From positions 1 through 64,000 of the forward strand of contig NZ_AORL01000013.1 in NCBI RefSeq assembly GCF_000383095.1: 64,000 nt of DNA, read 5' to 3'. The notes beneath the pieces were generated by a model. That model worked only from the letters and a program-made list of their open reading frames with translations, had not been told where the DNA came from and searched no databases. Positions 16,279 to 26,157 of the stretch are shown in pieces; position 1 is the first letter of the stretch; each line of letters starts with the position of its first letter. The translations under genes were made by a program, and so were the position numbers. The stretch is from Sphingomonas sp. PR090111-T3T-6A. GTDB taxonomy: Bacteria > Pseudomonadota > Alphaproteobacteria > Sphingomonadales > Sphingomonadaceae.

Positions 16279-17754
16279 TCAGAGCGTGAGCGCCGTCTTG
16301 AGGCCGATTACGCCGACTTCACGCACATTCCGATAGCCGCCCGCATGGTGGGCCCATTGCAGGTTAGGCCTCAACTCCAGCCAGTTGCGCGGATGGAAGC
16401 CGTAATAAAGCTCGGCGGCATATTCGGAATGCTGCACCGCTTCGCCGGCCAGCCGTTCGGCCTGCGCGATCCTGCCGTTGACGTGGGTGCGTGCGAAGGC
16501 CAGCCCCAGCACATCCTCGGTGAACCAGGGGAAGAGCCCCTTCTCAAACAGGCCGACCGCGATCTGGTTGTCGATGGTGGACGTGCGCCGGTCCGCCTGC
16601 GTGACGTTCAGGAAGACGGTGAGACCGGATATGCTCTTGCCCTGCGCCGAGCGGCCGGTCACCTGCTGCTGGATATTCACCCACAGGCCATAGGCGGATG
16701 AGCGCTCGAGCGGGGGCAGGTCGGTCAGCACGATGGGGCGGCGGTCGACGTCGAGGAAGACATCCGCCGCGTTGGCGGTGCTCACCCAGCCGCCGAGCTT
16801 GTAGGAGCCGACCGGCCGTCCATCCTCGCCGCCGCGCGCGACGCCCAGTTCCACTGGTATGAGCACGCCGGTCGCGCCGCTGAAATGGCCGATAGCGAAC
16901 ACCGGATCGAGGTTGCGGGGGTTTTCCTCGTAGAAGGCGATCTGGGCGTAGACCTTGCCACGCTTTGCGCGGAAGCGGCCGCCCCATTGACTGACTGGCC
17001 AGTTATACCAGTAATTGCCGACGAGATTGCCCGGCTGCGATCCGCAGAAGCTCAGATTCTGGAAGGAGCAGGAGAAGGCCGCGAAATCCTCGCCCGGTGA
17101 GGTTCGGCCCAGCTTCATGTCGATACCGCCATGGAGGATGGTCTGCTCATACCAGAACTGGGTGAGCATCCATGTCTGCCCACGGCCGTAGATCTCCTGC
17201 ACCTCCTGCAAGGTTCCGAGGCCGGCCCGCTGATCGAGCTGATGGCCGCGCCGATAAGTGATGGTCGCCTGGAACGTGCCGTCGATGCCAGCGAGTTTGC
17301 GCATGTCGAGCAGCAGGCCGATGTCGAGCTGGCCCGCCTCGGTGATGTCGCGGCGGCGGCCGCCCGTATAGTTCCATGCGGCCTCGGAAACATAGCGGCC
17401 GGTCAGCCCGATGCCGGCATCGGCGAAGCGTGGCTTCAGACCGAACCAGTCGCCGGCGAAGCCGGGCGGCGGGGGACGTTGCGTGTCGGCCTGCTCATTG
17501 GCGGGCGAAAGGTCTCCGCTGTGCCGCCGGAGCACCTTGTCGAGCAGGCTGGGCTCGGGGGAGGGTGGCTTCTCGGGAGGCGGAGTGTCGGCAGCCTGCT
17601 GTGCCGGAGGCGTGGCCGATTGCGCGCAAGCCGCGGCAGGGATGATCGTCACGGAGGCGGTCAGCGCGATCGCGAGGACGATATTCTTCCTGCAAGCCAA
17701 AAGGCTGTCCCCTTTGCGATGCGCTGCCCGTCCATCACGGACAGGCGCGGCCAT
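16279..17754 (-). CDS. OprB-family carbohydrate porin
   Basis: From the ATG at 17754 the protein has a signal peptide (IVLAIALTASVTIIPAAACAQS), a proline-rich linker, then the OprB pattern: GDWFGLKPRFADAGIGLTGRYVSEAAWNYTGG, W-Y-E-Q at the middle and a C-terminal strand region ending KTALTL. It should form an outer-membrane beta-barrel that lets sugars or small polar solutes through. About 491 residues, usual size. It overlaps the frame of the PAS fragment upstream only if the longer, unlikely start is used. Confidence 0.88.
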   Translation of the reverse strand: MAAPVRDGRAAHRKGDSLLACRKNIVLAIALTASVTIIPAAACAQSATPPAQQAADTPPPEKPPSPEPSLLDKVLRRHSGDLSPANEQADTQRPPPPGFAGDWFGLKPRFADAGIGLTGRYVSEAAWNYTGGRRRDITEAGQLDIGLLLDMRKLAGIDGTFQATITYRRGHQLDQRAGLGTLQEVQEIYGRGQTWMLTQFWYEQTILHGGIDMKLGRTSPGEDFAAFSCSFQNLSFCGSQPGNLVGNYWYNWPVSQWGGRFRAKRGKVYAQIAFYEENPRNLDPVFAIGHFSGATGVLIPVELGVARGGEDGRPVGSYKLGGWVSTANAADVFLDVDRRPIVLTDLPPLERSSAYGLWVNIQQQVTGRSAQGKSISGLTVFLNVTQADRRTSTIDNQIAVGLFEKGLFPWFTEDVLGLAFARTHVNGRIAQAERLAGEAVQHSEYAAELYYGFHPRNWLELRPNLQWAHHAGGYRNVREVGVIGLKTALTL

Positions 17755-17900
17755 TGTGGGTCCTTCGCGCCGGACCACTATTGCACGTTGGTATATACAT
17801 ATTTTCGCGTCGGTAGCCGGTGATGGGGTGGGCTGGGAACACCGACACCAAAGCACTATGGCGCCTTCCGCCGATTGCCTGCATCCGCATCGAGGCCGAG

Positions 17901-18254
17901 CTAGCACCAGTGGCGGCCGCCACCAGCGTCCGGCAGCGGGGAAGGGCGCAGCAGGAACCAGCGATATTCGCCGTCGGCGCGCCGTAATCGCGCTTCCATG
18001 TCCCGGCCGATGCCGGATTGCGCCATGGCGTCCAGGCCCTCGACCAGAATGCGCAGATCATCGGGATGGAGCGCCGCCTGCCATCCATGGCCCAGCGCCT
18101 CCTCATCGTTGAGGCCGGTATAGCCGCACCAGCGGCGATTGCTGAAGTCGCACCGTCCGTCCGGCGTCGTCGTCCAGACGAGTGCGGGGAGCGCGTCCAC
18201 CACGTCGTCCAGCTCGATCTTCCTCCTGGATTCCTTGTCGCCAGCTACGGCCAT
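17901..18254 (-). pseudogene. Truncated PAS-domain sensor fragment
   Basis: A PAS fold is clear (ALVWTTTPDGRCDFSNRRWC, YTGLNDEEALGHGW, LHPDDL, EARLRRADGEYRWFLLRPSPL). The protein stops right after the fold, at ...GGGRHWC, where family members continue into RWYGT-D-I-x-x-R-K and a kinase or cyclase. The start is probably the ATG at 18254; the frame is open to 18335. No output domain follows in other frames. Either a stand-alone PAS or, more likely, the remainder of a sensor kinase. Confidence 0.6.
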
Positions 18255-18538
18255 CGAGCTTCTCCGAGACAGGAACACGACATAATCGGATGCCGGCTTC
18301 GAAGCATAGGCCTGTCTCCGGCCATAAAGATTCATGCGGGGGCGCAGCCTGCATCGGTAGACCGAATTCGATCATCATTCGGAATGGTGTCTACCGCCCA
18401 ATGGGCATTCATTCGATTTCGGGTTGGGCTTAGAAAAGGTGTCGTCGCAGGGCGCCACTGCGCTTCGTGCGGCGCGCGCGACCGAGATCACGGAGATTTC
18501 CGCCGACCTTTGAGCATCCGGAAATGAAGGAGGTAATG

Positions 18539-19228
18539 ATGAAAATCCTGATGGTCCTCACCTCTCACGACACGCTCGGAAATACTGGCCGAAAGACCGG
18601 TTTCTGGCTGGAGGAGTTGGCCGCGCCCTATTTCATCTTCAAGGATGCCGGCCACGAGATCGTGCTCGCCTCGCCCAAAGGCGGCCAGCCGCCGCTCGAT
18701 CCCAAGAGCAATGAACCCGATTTCCAGACCGATTTGACGCATCGCTTCGAAGCGGACGAAGATGCGAAGGCGCAGCTCGCCTCGACCGTGCGGCTCGACA
18801 GCGTCTCGGCCGATGATTTCGACACGGTATTCTATCCCGGTGGGCATGGCCCGATGTGGGATCTGTCCGAGGATCGGAATTCGGTGAGCCTGATCGAGGC
18901 ATTCGTCGCGGCGGAAAAGCCGGTGGCGTTCGTCTGCCATGCGCCGGGCGTGCTTCGTGACGTCAAGGCGCCCGATGGCGCGCCGTTGGTGCGGGGCAGG
19001 AAGGTGACGGGCTTCACCAACACCGAGGAAGAGGCTGTTGGCCTCACCAAGGTCGTGCCCTTCCTCGTCGAGGATATGTTGCGGGAGAAGGGCGGCCTCT
19101 ATTCCAAGGGCGACGACTGGCGGCCTTATGTGCTGACCGACGGACTACTGATCACCGGACAGAACCCGGCTTCGTCCGGTCCCGGCGCGAAGGCTCTGCT
19201 TGAGCTGATGGCCGAAACGGTTGGCTAA
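18539..19228 (+). CDS. DJ-1/PfpI-family (Hsp31-like) protein
   Basis: About 229 residues from the ATG at 18539, five bases after GAAGGAGG. The family motif VFYPGGHGPMWDL and the nucleophile elbow AFVCHAPGVL with its cysteine are present, as is the extra Hsp31-type C-terminal part (TDGLLITGQNPASSGPGA). Such proteins are glutathione-independent glyoxalases or chaperones/amidases acting on small electrophiles. No operon partner is evident. Confidence 0.9.
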   Translation: MKILMVLTSHDTLGNTGRKTGFWLEELAAPYFIFKDAGHEIVLASPKGGQPPLDPKSNEPDFQTDLTHRFEADEDAKAQLASTVRLDSVSADDFDTVFYPGGHGPMWDLSEDRNSVSLIEAFVAAEKPVAFVCHAPGVLRDVKAPDGAPLVRGRKVTGFTNTEEEAVGLTKVVPFLVEDMLREKGGLYSKGDDWRPYVLTDGLLITGQNPASSGPGAKALLELMAETVG

Positions 19229-19248
19229 ACCTGCACGGGCTTCCGCCA

Positions 19249-19289
19249 TTCCGGCACAATCACGCCGCGATGGTGTGGTTGTGCCGGAA
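19249..19289. terminator. Bidirectional terminator-like stem
   Basis: TTCCGGCACAA (19249-19259) pairs perfectly with TTGTGCCGGAA (19279-19289) across a 19-base loop. It lies just after the stop of the DJ-1/PfpI gene and before the stop of the convergent amidohydrolase gene, the expected place for a shared terminator. No strong U-tract. Confidence 0.55.
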
Positions 19290-19400
19290 GGACGGTGATG
19301 GTCTTGGTCGAAACTGCATGAGTTGGATGCTTGGTTGCTGCAGCCGAGGCGATGCGCTCATACTCCCCTGCACGTCCTCAGGGCTCCGAACTCGCGCTCA

Positions 19401-21440
19401 TTACTTCGGCATCCCATTGAGACCGCTGGCTTCACGAAGGGCCTCTCCATCCAGACGGTAGCCGTCCAGGAACACCGTCTCGACATGGCGGAGATTGGCC
19501 AGGTCGTTGGAGACGTCGCCCTTCACGAGGATGATGTCCGCGGTCTTGCCGGGCGCGATCGATCCTGTGCGGTCGGCCATGCCGGTCATCCTCGCCGGGA
19601 TGATCGTGGCGGTCTGGAGCGCTTCGGCATTGCTAAGCCCGGCCAACCGATAGAGTTCGAGTTCGCGCACCAGTTCAAGTCCATAGCCATCGGTGCCGGC
19701 GACGATCGGGACGCCCGCCTGATGCAGCTTGCCGACAAGGCCCACCATCTTGTCGAAGCTCTGGCGGAAATCTGCGCGCGTCAGGCCCCCGAACAGCGGA
19801 TAGCCGCCGATCTTCCAGCTGCGCACGATCGAGGGAGGCGCGATGTCAGCGAACGGCGCATATTCGGGCGAGATCGCGCTTCCATCGGAGGTCATCAGCG
19901 GCTCCCACACGGTGAGCGTGGGGTCGATGATGGTGTGCCGGCTCGCAAGCTCCGCGTAGAAGGCTTTCATGGCCGGGGAGTCGAGGTCGACATCCTTGCC
20001 GTACTTGGCCGGCCCTTCGAGCCGTGCGGCGGTATTGGCCTTGTCGACGACGTCCTGCGGCATCGCCTGCATCATGATGAAATTGATGTGCGTGACTTCG
20101 TCATATCCCGCACGGACGGCGTCGAGCGGGCGCATGCCCGCGGGCACATGGCCATGCACATGGAGGCCCAGCCTGTGCGCCTCGGCGGCGGCCGGGGCGA
20201 TCCAGGCCGGGTCCATCGAGGTGTAGAATTTGGCGCCCCACAGGCCCGCCGCCTTGATCTTGTCGACCGCGGCAACGGCTTCCGCCGCCGACGAGACGGT
20301 GAGCGCCCCCTGAGCCGCCAGCGGGTCCTTGCGATCGATGATGACCGAGATCTTACCATCGGGGGCCAGCAGATCGCCCGCGGCGCGACGCTTGTAGATG
20401 CTGTGGGCATCCTCGATCATCGATCCGGGGCTGCGATAGTTGGTCATGCCTGTCGCGACGTTCTGGAGCAGGTTCCAGTCATCCCCGACATGCTGATGCG
20501 AATCCCACAAGCCCGGCGTCAATGTCTTGCCGCGCCCGTCGATCACGGTGGCCCCTGCCGGAGCCTTGATGGTTCCCGCCGCGCCGACGGTGGCGACTTT
20601 CCCATCGGCGATCAGCACGGCGCGGTCCGGCAGATAGCGGCCGGCCACCGAGTCAAACATCAGCACATGATCGACGAGCGTCGGCGTGCGATGGGCGGGG
20701 CTGAGAAAGCGGTGGGCGATGTTGCGCACCATGGCGGCGGTCGCCTTGTCCTGAATGTCCTTCAGTCTGGGACCGACGCTTTCATAGCCCTCCGGCAGCA
20801 GCGAGATGACGCCGGCATTGCCGAAGAAGCGGTTGTTGCTGTCCAGCCACATGGGAGAGGGTGAGAAGCCATATCCCTTGATGAAGGCGAGCTTGATGGT
20901 CTTGGGCCCCTGAGGCCCCGTGATCTGCACCGATTGCCCGATGGTGATGCTGGCATGGCCGCTCGGCAGCAGGTCGATGCCCTTTTTGCCCGCCGCGACC
21001 AGCGCGTTGACATCCTGCTCGAGGGCGAGCCACGGGCCGCCATAGCTGTTGTAGCGCTTGTCGCCGAAGGGTGCGGAGCCGGAGTCGACGACCGTCTTCC
21101 AGTGGGCGTTCCCCTGGGCATCGACGTTGAAGTCCTCTGTCGCATCGCCCTGATCGGTATAGCCACGGATCGCGATTGCGGTCGGCCGCCGGTCGGGGCC
21201 CAGCGTCATCACTTCATCGTCTTCGGTGACCCAGCCACGCAAGGACATCGACATGCGATAGGCGAGGCGGCCGTCCGGCATCGTCCACGACCAGATATCG
21301 CCATGCTTACCGGCCGTCGAACTGATGGTGTAATGGCGGGCGCTTGCGGGCGGCGCCAGCAACTGCTCCTTCGGGGTTGGAGCGGCAACGGCCATCGAGG
21401 AAGTCGCGGCGAGCAGTGTCGCAAGCATCATTCGGCGCAT
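19401..21440 (-). CDS. Secreted amidohydrolase-family metal hydrolase
   Basis: From the ATG at 21440 there is a short signal peptide (MLATLLAATSSMAVAA), a ~250-residue N-terminal beta-rich region, then an amidohydrolase domain with DSHQH (metal ligands), GAKFYTS with a lysine that may be carboxylated, HVHGH, a His in DEVTHINF and TDG near the end. The last part (PGKTADIILVKGD) is the typical beta-sandwich return. About 679 residues. It should hydrolyse an amide or related bond in the periplasm; the substrate is unknown. No close operon partner on this strand. Confidence 0.85.
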   Translation of the reverse strand: MRRMMLATLLAATSSMAVAAPTPKEQLLAPPASARHYTISSTAGKHGDIWSWTMPDGRLAYRMSMSLRGWVTEDDEVMTLGPDRRPTAIAIRGYTDQGDATEDFNVDAQGNAHWKTVVDSGSAPFGDKRYNSYGGPWLALEQDVNALVAAGKKGIDLLPSGHASITIGQSVQITGPQGPKTIKLAFIKGYGFSPSPMWLDSNNRFFGNAGVISLLPEGYESVGPRLKDIQDKATAAMVRNIAHRFLSPAHRTPTLVDHVLMFDSVAGRYLPDRAVLIADGKVATVGAAGTIKAPAGATVIDGRGKTLTPGLWDSHQHVGDDWNLLQNVATGMTNYRSPGSMIEDAHSIYKRRAAGDLLAPDGKISVIIDRKDPLAAQGALTVSSAAEAVAAVDKIKAAGLWGAKFYTSMDPAWIAPAAAEAHRLGLHVHGHVPAGMRPLDAVRAGYDEVTHINFIMMQAMPQDVVDKANTAARLEGPAKYGKDVDLDSPAMKAFYAELASRHTIIDPTLTVWEPLMTSDGSAISPEYAPFADIAPPSIVRSWKIGGYPLFGGLTRADFRQSFDKMVGLVGKLHQAGVPIVAGTDGYGLELVRELELYRLAGLSNAEALQTATIIPARMTGMADRTGSIAPGKTADIILVKGDVSNDLANLRHVETVFLDGYRLDGEALREASGLNGMPK

Positions 21441-21661
21441 AGTTCTTAAGCCCCCAAAGAATATGGGGAGACTGGCAACACATCCCTCATTAAGCAACAG
21501 CCGTTGGCGAAAGTCGGCTTCAGCTTGCGGCGTCGAACAGAAGCCGGGTGTTGTGCATCGTATCGTCGTGGCGCTCGCCGCCTTCGATATGATCCACGCC
21601 AAGAAGACCCCAAAGCAGGCTTCGGGGCCTTCACGGATAGTCTCGGGCGTGCGCTGCGAGC

Positions 21662-22411
21662 CTATGGTTCCGCGCGTCTAAGAGCCGTGGCCGCCTCGTC
21701 GAACGAAGCCCAGACCCGGCCGGCAAGGCTGGCTCCCACGCTGCATCGGCGGACGCCCAGATCGGCAAATGCACGGATCGTCTCATCATAGTCGTGGACG
21801 ACAACATTCACGGGTTTCGGCGCGACGGCCGCCACCAGTTCAGCGACGGCTCCCTGATCGAGGAGGAAGGGAACGAACAGGCAGTCGGCGCCCGCGTTCG
21901 CATAGGCGATCGCCCGGTCGATGCTTTCCCGCACCGGCATGTCCTTCACCCGGAAATTCTCGTTGCGGCCGATCAGCATCACGGCCGGATCGATCGCGTC
22001 GATCGCCGCGCGCGCGGCCGCGATCCGATCGACGGCAAGGCTGACCTCATACATGGCGGTGCCCGACCAGTCTTCGATCGAAAGGCCCGCCACGCCCGTC
22101 TCGACCGCCATCGCGACGTTCGCGGCGACATCCGAGGGATCGTCCGCAAAGCCGTTCTCGAAATCGGCGTTGACCGGCAGGGGCGTGGCGTCGGCAAGCG
22201 TCCGGAGGTGCGCCAGCACCTCGTCGCGGCTCATCTGGCCATCCTCCTTGCCGACGGCCCATGCCGCTCCGGCACTGGTGGAGGCGATGGCCTTGAAGCC
22301 GAGCCTCGTGAGCCGAACGGCACTGCCCACATCCCAGGCATTGGGGATGATGAAGAAGCCGCTCTCATGCAGCCTGCGGAATTCGGCGCGTTTCTCTGAC
22401 GTGGTCGGCAT
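21662..22411 (-). CDS. Isocitrate lyase/PEP mutase-superfamily enzyme
   Basis: About 249 residues from the ATG at 22411. Family features: the N-terminal helix FRRLHESGFFIIPNAWDVGSAVRL, VNADFENGF with acidic metal ligands, GLSIEDWSG and LIGRNENF. This group cleaves or makes C-C or C-P bonds in 2-hydroxy- or oxo-acids. The key lyase motif KKCGH of true isocitrate lyases is absent, so it is a PEPM-like member, perhaps an oxaloacetate decarboxylase or carboxyvinyl-phosphonate mutase-like protein. It starts directly after the NIPSNAP gene, so the two are probably one operon. Confidence 0.85.
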   Translation of the reverse strand: MPTTSEKRAEFRRLHESGFFIIPNAWDVGSAVRLTRLGFKAIASTSAGAAWAVGKEDGQMSRDEVLAHLRTLADATPLPVNADFENGFADDPSDVAANVAMAVETGVAGLSIEDWSGTAMYEVSLAVDRIAAARAAIDAIDPAVMLIGRNENFRVKDMPVRESIDRAIAYANAGADCLFVPFLLDQGAVAELVAAVAPKPVNVVVHDYDETIRAFADLGVRRCSVGASLAGRVWASFDEAATALRRAEP

Positions 22412-22413
22412 GG

Positions 22414-22752
22414 CTATCTCCCGCTTTCCGATACCATCGTTGCTCGGCTGTTTGACACCAGCGTGAAGAATTGTCGGTCCTCCTGCCGGATGAACCGCTC
22501 GCGCCGGCTCAATGCAAGGTTTTCGCGTCCAAGCGGGTCGGCCTTGAGCCGGGCGCGATAGGCTTCGTAGGCGGCGAGATTCTCGATCGTATATATCCCG
22601 TAGGCGGTCGTCGCCGTGCCCTCGTGGGGCGCGAAATAGCCGATCAGGTCGGCTCCGCACCGGGGGATCACGCGCCCCCAATTGCGGGCATATTCCTCGA
22701 AAGCGTCATGCTTGTAGGGATCGATCTCGTAGCGGATGATGCAGGTGATCAT
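22414..22752 (-). CDS. NIPSNAP-family protein
   Basis: 112 residues from the ATG at 22752. It has the NIPSNAP/ABM ferredoxin-like fold signature (ITCIIRYEIDPYKHDAFEEYARNW..., LIGYFAPHEGTATTAYGIYTIENL). Function is poorly defined in bacteria; it often accompanies catabolic enzymes. It leads the short operon with the PEPM-like gene and is divergent from the ArsR-like regulator, which may control it. Confidence 0.85.
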   Translation of the reverse strand: MITCIIRYEIDPYKHDAFEEYARNWGRVIPRCGADLIGYFAPHEGTATTAYGIYTIENLAAYEAYRARLKADPLGRENLALSRRERFIRQEDRQFFTLVSNSRATMVSESGR

Positions 22753-22853
22753 GATGGCTCCTTTCCCGAGGAGGCGAAGATACCGCGCTCGTCCCGGCGG
22801 ATGTTTCGGCCGCCGCCAAAGCATCGGCCGTCCGATCGCGCTATGCTGGTGCC

Positions 22854-23600
22854 ATGAGCAGCATCATTCCCCTCGCCGAGATCGGCGCTCTGGTGGGTGA
22901 GCCGGCCCGAACCGCGATGCTCGTCACGCTCATGGATGGGCGGGCGCTGACAGCAGGCGAGCTGGCCCATGCGTCCGGAGTCACGCCCGCGACGGCCAGC
23001 GGCCATCTCGCGCGGCTCGTGGATGGCGGCCTCCTCGCCATGGTCCCGCAAGGGCGGCATCGCTATTTCCGGCTGGCGACGCCTGCCGTTGCTCGCATGA
23101 TCGAGACCATGATGGGCGTGGCGGGCGTGGCCGACGCCGCCCGCCGATCACGGCCTGTCAGTTCCGGGCCCGCCGATCGTGCCATGCGACGGGCACGCCG
23201 GTGCTACGATCATCTCGCAGGCGATGTCGCCGTTCGGATCGCCGACTTTCTGGTGGAGGCGGGGCATCTGGAATGGACGCCGGAGGCCGCGGTGCTGACT
23301 GCTTCGGGCGTCGAGTTCGCCCGGCGCCTGGGCCTCGACCTTGACGATCGATCGTCCCCGGAAATGCCTGTCAGGCGGCAGAGGGCGTTCTGCCGGCCAT
23401 GCATGGACTGGAGCGAGCGCCGGCCCCATGTGGCGGGCGCGCTCGGCCGGGGGCTGCTCCGGCTGTTTCTGGACGAACAGTGGCTGCGCCAGATGCCCGA
23501 CAGCCGCACCATCACGATCACGGCGACGGGAGCGAAGGCCCTCGAACGGCATTTCGGGATTCAGTCGCCGGCCGATGATCGGGGCAGGGTCGCCGGTTGA
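22854..23600 (+). CDS. ArsR-like winged-helix regulator
   Basis: 248 residues. The first ~80 form an ArsR-type winged helix (AEIGALVGEPARTAMLVTLMDGRALTAGELAHASGVTPATASGHLARLVDGGLLAMVPQGRHRYFRL). The C-terminal ~160 residues are an extra domain with CRPCMDW near residue 180, which could bind a ligand or metal. It is divergent from the NIPSNAP/PEPM operon with about 100 bases between starts, the usual layout for a local repressor. Confidence 0.85.
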   Translation: MSSIIPLAEIGALVGEPARTAMLVTLMDGRALTAGELAHASGVTPATASGHLARLVDGGLLAMVPQGRHRYFRLATPAVARMIETMMGVAGVADAARRSRPVSSGPADRAMRRARRCYDHLAGDVAVRIADFLVEAGHLEWTPEAAVLTASGVEFARRLGLDLDDRSSPEMPVRRQRAFCRPCMDWSERRPHVAGALGRGLLRLFLDEQWLRQMPDSRTITITATGAKALERHFGIQSPADDRGRVAG

Positions 23601-23626
23601 GGCCTTCCGGCCGGCGACGACCCTGC
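23584..23626. terminator. Terminator-like stem between convergent genes
   Basis: GCAGGGTCGCCGG (23584-23596) pairs with CCGGCGACGACCCTGC (23611-23626), leaving a three-base bulge. It overlaps the last codons of the ArsR-like gene and ends before the stop of the convergent TonB receptor gene. Confidence 0.5.
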
Positions 23627-23636
23627 TCCGTGACGG

Positions 23637-26036
23637 TCAGAAGTGCTTGCTGAACGTCATACCGATGGTGCGCGGCTGGTTGACATCGAAGGCGAGGCGG
23701 GCGCGGCCGCCCCGCTCGCGATCGAAGGAAAGCAGCGCCTGCTTGTTCAGCAGATTGTTGACATAAATGGATATCTCCATCTGGCCCGGGAAGCGCAGCC
23801 CGGTGCTGAGATTGACGATCTCATATTTCGGCAGCCTCAGATTGAGCACGGTCGCGTCCAGACCGCTCGCGCCTCCGAACGGCAGGTTCGACACGAAGCT
23901 CTGCGGATTGCCCTCCTGATCGGCCGGCTGCGTGTAGCGGCTGCCGATATATTGGTAGGAGGCCGAGATGAAGGCATCGATCCCCTTCTCGCGATTGACC
24001 GGCTGGGTGTAGGTGCCGCCGGCCGACAGCTGGAAATTGGGCACCGTCGGCAAGCGGTTGCCATCGCGGATGCCCGCCACCGGCGTTCCGCTCGGCCCTT
24101 CGATCGTGGAATCGAAGACCGAATGGGTGTAGGTGCCCGACAGGTTCAGATCGAGCCCGCGGACCGGCGTGTAGGCGAACTCCCACTCGGCGCCCTCGGC
24201 ATGGGCCTTGGGCACGTTGAAGATCACGCGCGAGGAGCAGGAGCCGGCATCCGCCGTGACCTGCAGGTTCTGGATACGGTTGTAGAAGAATGCGGCATTG
24301 ACCCGAAGCGGGCCGAAATGCGCCTTCACGCCGCCCTCATAATCCCACAGCGTCTCGTCCTTGTAATTGGGATGGCCGCCGAAGGTTTGCGCGTCCGGTC
24401 CGTTGGGAACGCCGCCGTCGCACAGCGGCAGGTTGAGCGGATCGTTGACGCCGCCCAGACGGAAGCCCTTGGAGGCCTGCGCGTTGACCTTGATGTTCGG
24501 CGTCGCATCCCAGCTCACCAGAAAGCGCGGGGTGAACCCGTTGGACTTGGTCTGATCCGTGCGGTTGTCGCCGTTGGCGTAGAGGCCGCCCGACACGAAA
24601 CGGCGTTTTTCCTTATAGTCATAATAGCGCCCGCCGGCAGTGACATGCAGCACCGGCAGCACATCGTAGGTTGCTTCCGCGAAGGCGGCGAGTTCGCGCA
24701 ATTTGTACGGAATTTCCGAGGCATAGGGCGTATCGGCCGGGAAGCCGTTGGCGACCGCCGCCGACGTTCCGGCACCGAGCGCCGCATCGACATAAGCGTC
24801 GTAGCCGGGCTCGACCGAGCGTTGCGAATAGTCTCTCGTATTGTGGAGGTAGAAACCGCCGACGACCCATTGGAACGGCCCGTCATTGTCGGAAGCCAGA
24901 CGTACCTCCTGGGTGAACTGCTTGAGCCGCGTCCGGTCGATAAGGCTCGAAGGCAGCAGCACGGCGGCGTCCGGAAGCCCGAGATCGACCGACACGCTGC
25001 CGTCGAGCGTGCTGTCGTCGCGATCGACGAAGAGCTTGCGGTGGGTATAGGTCGAGACCGACGTCAGCGCGACCCCGCCCAGCTTGATCGTGGCCGTGTT
25101 GTCCGCGATGAACAGCTTGTCGTCGAAGGCCTCGGGGTGCAGCAGGAGCTGCTCGTTCTTGCCGAGATGGACGGGCGGATCGGTGAACGGATTGCCGTAG
25201 AGGTTGAAGACGTCGCGCCGGTTGAAACCGTCCGCGTGGAGATGTTGGAACAGCACGCGCGGCGTGATCGTGATGTCATCCGTCGGCTTCCAGGCGAAGG
25301 CGAGACGGCCGCCCGTGCGGAAGCCCTCGTTGACGTTCTTCTGGACGGTGCCGTTCAGATAGCGCGCATCGATGAAGCCCGGATAGAAGGTGTAATAGCC
25401 GACCGCGCGCACCGCCAGATCCGGGGTCAGCGGCACGTTGACCATGCCCTTGGCCGAGCCCCCCATGCTGCCGCCGTCGATCGCGTTGAAATTGCCTTCG
25501 ATCGAGGCCTCGGTCTTCGACGTGGTGGGCTGATTGGTGATGTAGCGGATCGTTCCGCCTTCCGATCCGGCGCCGAACAGCGTGCCCTGGGGGCCGCGCA
25601 GCGTCTCGACGCGATTGAGGTCGTAGAGGTCGAGGTCGGGCGTGAAGAGCGACATCGAGATCACGGATTCGTCGAGATAGACGCCGACCTGCTCCTGCAC
25701 GCCGGGCTGGTCGCGCGCGATCTGGCCCGACGACACGCCGCGGATGGCGACCTGGCTCTGGCCCGGCCCGAGATTCTGGATCGTGAGGCCGGCGATGTTG
25801 CGCGACAGATCCTCAAGCGTGGTCGCGTGGGCCCGCTGGATGTCCTGCGCCGTTTGCGCGTTGATCGAGAAGGGCACGTTCTGGAGCAGTACCGAACGCT
25901 TGGTGGCGGTGACGATGATATCCTGGTTGGCGCTCGACGTCGGTGCGGACTGCGCGTGGAGCGGTGCCGCCAACGCCAGGACGGACGTCGACGCGAGCGA
26001 AAGCAGTGCAAACCTAGCCCCGATATGATGGCTCAT
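23637..26036 (-). CDS. TonB-dependent receptor (glycan locus, first)
   Basis: 799 residues: signal peptide (LLSLASTSVLALAAPLHAQS), TonB-box-like DIIVTATKR, plug domain with LRGPQGTLFGAGSEGGTIRYIT and a barrel ending in ...PRTIGMTFSKHF, an aromatic C-terminal residue as outer-membrane proteins need. It imports an unknown ligand, probably an oligosaccharide given the neighbours. It lies 121 bases downstream of the next receptor gene on the same strand and may be co-transcribed with it. Confidence 0.92.
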   Translation of the reverse strand: MSHHIGARFALLSLASTSVLALAAPLHAQSAPTSSANQDIIVTATKRSVLLQNVPFSINAQTAQDIQRAHATTLEDLSRNIAGLTIQNLGPGQSQVAIRGVSSGQIARDQPGVQEQVGVYLDESVISMSLFTPDLDLYDLNRVETLRGPQGTLFGAGSEGGTIRYITNQPTTSKTEASIEGNFNAIDGGSMGGSAKGMVNVPLTPDLAVRAVGYYTFYPGFIDARYLNGTVQKNVNEGFRTGGRLAFAWKPTDDITITPRVLFQHLHADGFNRRDVFNLYGNPFTDPPVHLGKNEQLLLHPEAFDDKLFIADNTATIKLGGVALTSVSTYTHRKLFVDRDDSTLDGSVSVDLGLPDAAVLLPSSLIDRTRLKQFTQEVRLASDNDGPFQWVVGGFYLHNTRDYSQRSVEPGYDAYVDAALGAGTSAAVANGFPADTPYASEIPYKLRELAAFAEATYDVLPVLHVTAGGRYYDYKEKRRFVSGGLYANGDNRTDQTKSNGFTPRFLVSWDATPNIKVNAQASKGFRLGGVNDPLNLPLCDGGVPNGPDAQTFGGHPNYKDETLWDYEGGVKAHFGPLRVNAAFFYNRIQNLQVTADAGSCSSRVIFNVPKAHAEGAEWEFAYTPVRGLDLNLSGTYTHSVFDSTIEGPSGTPVAGIRDGNRLPTVPNFQLSAGGTYTQPVNREKGIDAFISASYQYIGSRYTQPADQEGNPQSFVSNLPFGGASGLDATVLNLRLPKYEIVNLSTGLRFPGQMEISIYVNNLLNKQALLSFDRERGGRARLAFDVNQPRTIGMTFSKHF

Positions 26037-26157
26037 GGTTCTATCCTCCCCTGAATATTCTATTATGGTCTCGTTGGATCAGTTCCGTTGGCTGGTTCGT
26101 CTTCCTCCCTCTGTTGCGACCGCATGGTGCAGAGCGCGTCGATGGCCGGCTTTCGAC

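Noticed and set aside
19323-20864. 513-codon plus-strand frame opposite the amidohydrolase
   Set aside because: No domain, no RBS, and the opposite frame has a signal peptide and metal-site motifs.
23643-26054. 803-codon open frame on the plus strand opposite the first receptor of the glycan locus
   Set aside because: It is a GC-rich antisense shadow, rich in Arg/Gly/Ala/Val without a domain; the minus-strand receptor has full family features.
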